A model generated the notes under the pieces. That model saw nothing but the letters and a program-made list of their open reading frames with translations, had not been told where the DNA came from and did not search any database. Of a stretch of 64,000 nucleotides of DNA, positions 21,501-30,500 are shown one piece after another. Position numbers and translations under genes: made by a program. This DNA is from Lineus longissimus (lineage: Eukaryota > Nemertea > Pilidiophora > Heteronemertea > Lineidae): NCBI RefSeq assembly GCF_910592395.1, contig NC_088308.1, positions 3,348,001 to 3,412,000 of the forward strand. Direction: 5' to 3'. Position 1 is the stretch's first letter, and each line of letters begins with the position of its first letter.

Positions 21501-24500
21501 ACTGAGTTGGCCAGCCTTAGCGAGGAAAGGGCGGCCAAAAAGCAGGAAGAAAAACCCGATCTCAAGGAAGCCCAGGGACGACCAATACGCCAGGCTGCTA
21601 TGGAGACGCTGAAAGTAAGAGACGATCCGGAAGAACACGCGGATGGTTTTGATCGTGAGTTGGACGGAGCTGATGAAAATCTCGAACATCATGGAAAGAA
21701 AGGTAAGAATAACTTTTTCTTCTTCACGAAAGTATGAAACTCGCTTTAATGGCAGCTACTGATTGACAATACGTACATTGTATTACATGTAACATAACCC
21801 GACTCTGCATTAAACGGCGGGTACACTATTCTTTTTGCAGCTGCGAATTGCACCACCAAGCCGGCAACGAAGAAGCGTCGAACTGATTCTGCAGAGTACG
21901 TGACGTATCTAAAAGATAAACTTTCCTTTGAAAAAGAGCGTTTCGAGGTAGAAAAGAAGGAAAGAGAGGCGAGGATCCAGAGGGATCAGCAAATGATGGA
22001 AATGATGATGGCGTTGGACAAAAACAAAAATTAGATGCTGCTCGCAACGATGTAAGATTTGACAAATAAATAATTACTCGCAGAATAAATTTGGACTTTT
22101 CGTCTGTAATTTGCACAATTCAAATATTTTCTCTACATTTACAACGCAAAGTTCAGGCTAAATAGTTCTCTAAAGTTGGAGGGTCCAGTTGAAAGTACTG
22201 ACTCGTCTGATTGCCATAGACACATGTACGACAGTTGACCAGAATAGCACCTACCAAGTAATACTTGGCTACTGGAGACAACAGTACTTTTAAATTTTTC
22301 CTAAAGTCCAAAAACGCGTAGTTTTGCACCAAATTTCCGAACTCCCATTCCACGCATTGACGGACAGAGGACATTCTCCTGTTGAATTCTTCTTCTGCGG
22401 CACACAGGTTTGCTCCTCTGAATGGACTCGACAGATACCTTCGAATGGGATAAGCCGGATCGCCGTATATTGCAAATGGCAGGCCATTCCTATCAGTGAG
22501 ATCTCTAGCCTCCATTTGCTCCATCAGTCCACTCATACGAAGCAAAGCGCAATCATGTCGACGCCCTTCCAGTGGACCATACAGATGCGTAATCAACCCG
22601 TTTGGTATGACTACTGACTGAAATTTAATCGCATGTATACGCTTATGCCCATTATAACACACGCGTTGATGGCGTGTTGGCCTGCATATAGGACGAACCG
22701 TGCCATCTACGAAACCTATGCAGTTCAGCAGCGGGGCACCCTTCGCGTGTATCTGGTCTGCATAGATTTGAAGTTGTGCGGGACCCAGCCATGGGTTGTC
22801 GAGAGTCCTCAAACGATGAGCATGAGTGTTGTACAGAAGGCTTATAGTCTCATTAATCACCATTGACATGGTAGATGCAGGTCGTCCAAAAAACCTTTCC
22901 AAATCGCTCAGTCTGTTCGGATACGAAAATCGCCTTAAAACCATACACAATGCATCGAGTCCGCTGCACGTGCACCTGTTTGTTACAGTAATCACATCAG
23001 GAAGTCCCAACAAGCGATACAGACGATACAGTTCTTCCTTCCTAAACCGAAAGTTGAACCATGACTGGTCATCAGTAAGCTCATCCAAATTAAACCTCGG
23101 CCATTGAGGGTCGTATGTAATCGCGCGTTCCTGTGGTCTATCGTGAAAAAGAATGTATAGAAGATCTTCATCCTCTTCCTCGACTGCCATTTGTAAAAGG
23201 TCCATGTTGAAAGTCTAGTGAGCGTCGACTGTTCACTTTACCACTTGTAGGTCTCCTCGGACATGACCCGTTCAAAGTTCAGAAAATAATTACCTAACCT
23301 GTCGAATGCCATTGACAAATTGAAGGTACCTGCCTTCTACAAGGGAAACTTACATAAACCTTGTCTATTAACTATCCGTAAAGGCTAACCGAATCTATCA
23401 GCGAAATCACGATAAATTAAACGTTGACCGTTTCACGGTTACGGATGACTAAATGTAGTCGTTAGGCCTAAATGTACTGGTGCGAATACTCTCTATTACA
23501 TCTTTGCCACTGACAGTTAGGCCCACCAAATTCAGTGGCGCAGCGGTGAAGGATGTACAAATATTTTTTTGCCCAGTGTGCCAGTGGGGGCAGCCGGTCG
23601 TTCACTCTATGACCTTTTTGCCCCCAGTCGTTTCGACCAAATCGTAGTCGTTTCGCTGCAAATCGTAATCGTTTCGTTCCTTGGGACTTGGGGATGATTT
23701 TGAAGCTTGGCAAGTCGGTTAATGGAGAAAACCCGGGATAACAGAAACCAGATTCAAACAGACTAAATCATATATGGATGATTTAGCAATTTTTCAAGAG
23801 GTCGAATTCCTGTTCAACTTACCCAGGTTGAAGCACATACTGGTCTTCTCATCTGCAGGCTTTCAATCTTTATCCGCCAGATAAGACTCGCCAACTGCTG
23901 TTCATATCGCCAATTTCTAAAAAGAAAAGTTAATTTTCCGTCAAGTTTATCGCACCAATGAAACGGATTGAATTATTTTCGTATGTATTTATAGTTAACC
24001 GAGAGCGCTTTTTTGTCAAGGTTACGCCAACAGAAGACAGCCAACTCACTGATTAGTTCACCGAGAGATCTAACCGAAAGTGTAGTGTACATAACCTGAC
24101 ACTCAGACTCCTTAACATCGCCAATCAAAGAACAAGACTTTGATTTGCAGACTTGCTCAGGTTTAAGGTAACAGGATCCTTTAGGAAACACCTTGATATT
24201 CAAAACAGGTAACATCAGCAATCAGGCGCAAATTAACGGGATAATTTGGACCTGTTCTCTTACATACGAATCCCTTTTCATGTAGTGGCGTCGACAATCG
24301 CTTAATGGTACAGTAACTGACACTACTGAGGTCGTATCTGCAGCTTTATTAGTCGAGTCTGCGTAAAATGGGCAAGGCTTCTAATGATGCTCAGCAGATA
24401 TGGCTTCTTGTGTCATATTCACCTGCATTGTGGCTTCAGGTCCGCCCGTCACGTGATATATTGCTACCTGGGCAGACCTAAGGCAGGTTCGCCACCATTG

Positions 24501-27500
24501 CTCATTTTCACGCGTACACATGAGCATCTCCCAGTACAGGCGTAGTGATACTCGAAAAAGATCCAAAGATCTTGCCGAAAAGCTTTCCAATGCAGGTATT
24601 TAAATCAAGATCGACTTATATTATCAACACAAAGCGTTTCAAAGTTAATGTTGAAGAAATTGCGCTTTAAGTTGATTTTGATATCAAAATCATCATATTG
24701 AAACCTAACAAAGGTTAATGAGTTGTCACACATGCGCGAACCGCGGGGAGAGATTGGTACCCACTTTCTTGATGTGACTTCTAACAACTTATATGGCGGC
24801 TTTGTGAGGTGTTCCCTATTTTATGATAATGCCTTTACCTGTAGACTATTAGTAAGGCCACGAGAACGATAAACACGACACTTCCGAGACAGCCACTCAC
24901 GATCATGATGGTGATGTCTGAAATTGACAAAGTACATTTTTAAAGGATATGGAATTTTGTGGCAAACCACCTTTTTAGTGTGTGAGTTGATTTACTGTAA
25001 TGACGTAGAAACATTCTACGCAGTTGTTTAAAAAAAATGAGTAGATTTCATTATAATTTTATGATTTACTGACCAACATACCCGTTGCTATACGAAAGGA
25101 TCATAGCTCAATGTATTATCCTTCCAATGTATACAACCATGGCACCGTGGCTGCTGTTATCAACGTAGGTTTAAATTATCCTAATTTGAATTAAGGGGGC
25201 ACATCAAGACTAAATCATAGAGACTTTCAATGGTTTCAGCCAAAAGAAAAGGTTTTTATTGCATTATAATCAGTAGGCTACCTCTGGTATAGCTGGCCCG
25301 CCGGTACCTCGTGCAGAGACGAGGAAAAGACACAAATGGTCCTGCTCTCCAAATAAACGAAAAGATGCATTGTATAGCAGCAATACAAACTAATTTGATG
25401 CAACAAAAAACGTACGAAAATCCTAGCTGTCAGCAGTTATTGGTACTTGTCGGAAGTGCCACCGCATTTAAACTTAAAACGTAACGTCGTGAGATTTCCC
25501 CTACCTTTGTAAACTGGACATTTCTCGCCCTCGTATCCACAAACAGGCTCTGCGAGTGGAGCACCATGAGGGAAGATGTCCACGATGTTACGGAATTTCT
25601 GAGGAAGAAAAAAAGGGAACTATAATCCTAGGCACCTAATTGGTGATGCATCCATGAACGCTAAGCGGTAAGGTCAATAGGAAATAACGCTTTTTCCTCT
25701 TGTTAAAGTAAATATATATTCCTGTCAAACGCAAAAGAGAAGTTGTGTTCTGGTGCCAAACTCTATCAACACCTGTTATAAAACTGCTTCTTGGTCGACC
25801 TTGAAGACATGATAACTGTCAAAAGCCTTTGTTGCAAATTTGGCATTAGAAGGATTCGATTGGGAGGATGATGAGGGACAGGCTTTGATGTTGAGGCGTA
25901 TGGAAAGAAGTTGCTAGTCTCTGCCTCCTGAGGTCGCTGGGTTGATTAAAATGGCATTGTAACGCTAGACTCGGCCAAAATGATGATCAAAGGATGTTGC
26001 CGAAGGCCATGCACGCTCCTCCGCCCTTGGAAAAAAGATAGTATTTTTTCAGAGATGGTTGTTGTTGTTATAGCGATGATACATTGTAGATGGTTATGCA
26101 TGCGTGAAGCGGAGTTGATGTGAAGAATATTGCCAGCGATGACAATAACAACACTTGTCTGAACAAGTGGAATGATTATCATATCACGAGGTGTGTGGAG
26201 AAACCTTTCACGGCTAAAAGAGAAACCGGGTTTTTTTTCGGCTCCAGCATTGGTAAGGTAATAGACAGGTGGTATGTCAAGATTATCAGAATGCCTAACA
26301 CTGTTCAACAGCTGGTTGATTATGGATATTATCTTCAAGCGCCTGTGACCGCTTGGAGTAATGTAGTATATTCAGGCAGAGAGACCGAATATCCTTCGAT
26401 CTGCTTGGAGAGTGCTCTGAACGTACTCACCGGAATATCGTAGTTTTCATTGAGGAAGAATCTCCCTGCAGGTTTCAATGTGGTAATTGTAACCTCTCCA
26501 AAGACTTCGGTATAATTGTGTTGCTGAAGTGACATCACGGTATAATTCGCCTCCACTTCGCCATTCTTGTCAACGTACACTTTATAACCCAGAATACCTG
26601 AAAATGAATGTGATCTTTGGTAAGCGTAATTCATTAATAAAAGTATCTTGACCAGTCCTAAAGTCAGTCATTTCGACGCTCAATTTTGATCCCATTGCTT
26701 ACTAAAGATGAGGAAGATGAGGTAGAAAACTCTATTTACATCTTTTACATTAGTTGTTGATGGATGGAAGGATGTGAGGGGAGGGGTGCTGCAGCCACTA
26801 TTTGAATTTTTGACAGTCGGCAACAAAAGTATAGCTGACTGCACAGAGATGAGTAGTATTAGGATGACCCTGGGTCAAAATTGACCTCTAATACTACTGA
26901 GATGGTGTGCAAAAATGGCGTAAAACCACTACTTCTGTGATGTACCGTTGACTGGTTGTTGGCCCCGTCGATTTGTATATTTTATCAAGTTTTTTTCTTC
27001 TTCTGGCATTGCGATGATATTCATGAACAAAGGGGAGAAAAAAAGCTCTGGATGTTGAGTTTTATTGGAAGTCATCTAAGAGTTCACACGGCACTAATTT
27101 CACGTATGTGTGATCATGGAATAAGATTCATGATTTTCAACCTTCGGGGAAATGCATAGGAGCAATGTTATCATATTTCTCTTGGGTTTGTATTCATATT
27201 TCAGCTTGCAGATTGAAATAGTGTCTCTCCCATGGGCGGGTGATAGTAATTTAGAAGTTTGGTTATTAATGTCATTGCAAGGCTGTTCGTGACATATATT
27301 TACCATACGTATCGCACTGGTATAGCGAGTATGTTAAAGATTTGATTAATCTTGGGACATATGGGGACTTCGGTAAATTTTCATATTTCTATTTGGTTAT
27401 AACTGATATGCCGCCCTGGATAAGTTCACGAACCCAGTGATTGAATTCAAAGTTCTATCTCTCTTACTTTCGTAAACTTTCCCAACCATTTCGTTGAACA

Positions 27501-30500
27501 CTTCTCGGCCACTGGTTGCTGGGATATTTCGGGCTAATACCCGGTCAAGTGCATTGGCGTACAGCATGACTGCGTCATAAAGGTATGCTGCAAAAATGGG
27601 CACCTGGAATTTGAGGAAGATGCAAAAGTTAAAGTAAAATTAATATTTTTTCAGTAGGTGTTAAAGGCAGACCAACCACTGGTCCTATAAAATTAAGTAA
27701 AAAGAGAGCCAGTTTCCCCGTATGATATCTTTTTATTGGTCCTTCATATCTCTGTGTTTCGATAAAATAGACAATTAGGAAGATCATGACTTTTCAATCG
27801 GGGAGAACAGAGGGAAACATGGCATTCTTGTTTTTAACATCTCCTAAACAGTGAGGGAAAAAGGCAGGCACCAAAAACTGTGACACCAGATCAGATAACT
27901 ACATTTACGACGCATTTGTTGACGGAGTCTCATCAGAGACTGGCAGATGTTTTCGCACCAGCTCCAAGATAAGTTAAATATTATCTGACTCGAATACCCC
28001 AAAGAGAACAACATGCCATCCAATATAACTGCCACATTTTTCGAATGAAAGGAAATCATTTTGCGTAATCGATCGGGATATTATAGGTGAATTACCACAC
28101 GGCGCGTTCCCACTGTTGGGCATATTTTCTGAAAATGCCAACTGGAACGGAAATCGTGTGGCATGGAAAACATTTCAACAGCAACAATTGTGAGCAAAAT
28201 CTTTTTTCTCATTTCAAAACCCAAAGAAAGTAAGTCAGTTTGTAGATTACAAATAAAAAACCTCTGTCAATGAGTAATGTCAATGGGACAGAAGGGAAGT
28301 AGAGAGATGTATTGCTCCTCAAACTCATCATTGTATCATGATTGCCCCTGTCACAGCCAACGGCCTCTCTTCCTATGATATCATCATTCTTTTCTTTCGT
28401 ATCACCTCATTTAATCGAAAATTATACAGTCTCCTGGTAACCGAATCTCCGTGTATGTCGTAGGAATAAAAAATCCGTATCAAAATGAATAATAACGTAT
28501 CATGTTGATGAAAATACGGCTCCCGGGTAACCTTTTTTAAAGAGCGTATCTCGCCAGCAAACTTCAAAATGATTACTCTCAATCGGAGGAAAATGAATTA
28601 TCATCGCTGTCAGTTGAAACAAATGTAGTGCCACATGGAATATGTCATCGTTACCGCTAGAGCTTTCTTCCCCCGTAAATATGCTGTCAAAATGACAGTC
28701 CAGCACCTTCTGATTATAGTGCCAGGAACTAAACACCATATATCAATCAACCAACGTCGATCAGGGCTATTATTAACTTGAATCCAATCAATCTCTTTCA
28801 AATTGAGAATGTTCCTGCTGTGTTCGAAGATTTAATCCCAGTACTAATTTACATGTCGAGATGTAAGAGCAGAAGTCAAGGTAGGAGGTAGAAGAAATCC
28901 TTCCATCAGTAGGTCGCGGTTATACAAGTTTCTAACTTCCATGACAGAGACATATTTTTAATATTCAGCATGAAAATAACACTTGGCTAACGTAGGCGGA
29001 CGATGCTAAGGGTCCAAGGCTTCTGTGTTCGTGACCAGCAATGGTCACTTTGGACAACAGGTTTCAATCCCCATGTCAGCGTTTCACGTCTGGTACTACG
29101 CGCAAAACCCATAATTTGATCTTCTTCACCGTACGGCCTTTGGAAAATCTTACCTTGAAATTTTGTATATCAGCAATTATTGTAAATTGGATCTCTTTTG
29201 AAGATCGAGCTACTGCTCAAACTGTCACGAAGCCAGTTAAACTCGAGAATAAGATGTCTCAATTATCAATTCTGCGAACTTACTTGCTCGTCAGCTAATG
29301 CTCTCCACAAATTTTTGTATTTTGATTTTTTGCTGTGCTAGTTCAGTTGTTAAGAAACAACATACACTGAGCTGTTCGTCTGCACAACTACAACCTTAGA
29401 CATCTGAAACATGATTTGTCTCTGGGGAATGATTTGGAGGATGTTTAATAATTGGTTTGAGGCAATCTGGGTTCTTTGGTGCAAAATTTGAATTTTAAAC
29501 TTGAATTGGATATTTTTCCAAACGCCATGAGCATAACAAGATGGCTCAATATAATGGATTTCCTAACAAGGGTTTGCCTACTGTTGAAAACACAGATTCT
29601 TCTCGCGTGCGAAGGGCGTTGCGATCTCAGACCTTGTATGTGTCAAGATGAAATCTTTTATTATATAATACGGAAAATATTTCGCACATGGCATTTTCAT
29701 CAACAGCCTGCATTGACATCTCCGGGATTCTTACCTTGAGTTTGAAGCTAATTGGAACGGGTTGGTCGAACGGCGGTAATCCGTTGTACTTTCGAACATT
29801 ATCCTTGAATTGCTCATAATCTGGATTGGTTTGCGCTCCATATACACATATCAAGGCTCTTTTGAACGCGTTTATGTGCTTGGGAGGGAGTTTGAAAGAA
29901 TTGTCTTGGGCTGAAACGAAGAAAGGAGTTGTTTCTGCATCCGGTCATACACTACTGCCACTACCGAATATCTTGCCGAAAAAGCAGTTATATTTCAATC
30001 CGACTGACCTGTAAACAAGCAAAAGACCCCACCAAATGAAGCATTGAGTAGCTTGCGATGGACTCTGGTCGAAGACGGAGTCACCAGACCAATAAACCAA
30101 GTTGGTGCCCAACCTTATTGGCACGTAAAAACGCTCATCCCACCTTGGCGGAAGAAAAATCCTCCAGGTGCAGAGCGAATGCTGAAGGAGAAGATTACCA
30201 AGAACGTGACAATTCTTCACATTGTACATATTATTTTGAAGCATTTCCAAGCCAAGAAAAATGGTTCGAATATTGCATTAGAGCCAAGCTCACCCAACTA
30301 TGACATCACAAGTTGACATTCAATTCCTGCAGGAAATTATATTTCGATAACATCTCGGCTAGGAGAGCGCATAATTCGTACCTCTTGCCATTAGTACCGT
30401 GTTCGAGTTTGCCAGATCGTCGGTCTCTTCCAGCGCTCCTATTATCACATAATTGTCTTGGTTCGGGATTTCTGTAGAGTTGTCGAAGTCAAGAACGAAA

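Larger units (their letters stand above)
20215..23493. mobile_element. PIF/Harbinger DNA transposon, structurally complete
   Basis: A 3,279-bp unit is bounded by imperfect terminal inverted repeats of about 45-50 bp. The outer 15 nt (gagagtattcgcacc) are identical at both ends, and a second conserved block, acgactacatttag, lies further in. Direct repeats TATTA abut both ends (20210-20214 and 23494-23498). Inside are two convergent genes typical of the superfamily: a Myb/trihelix-like protein on the plus strand and a HARBI1-type DDE nuclease on the minus strand. No stop codon or frameshift interrupts either. It sits in the intron between the juxtamembrane and first kinase-homology exons of the receptor cyclase. 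Confidence 0.93.

Noticed and set aside
22153-23205. Host domesticated HARBI1 gene
   Set aside because: It lies inside intact inverted repeats together with the element's Myb-like gene, so it is a transposon gene.
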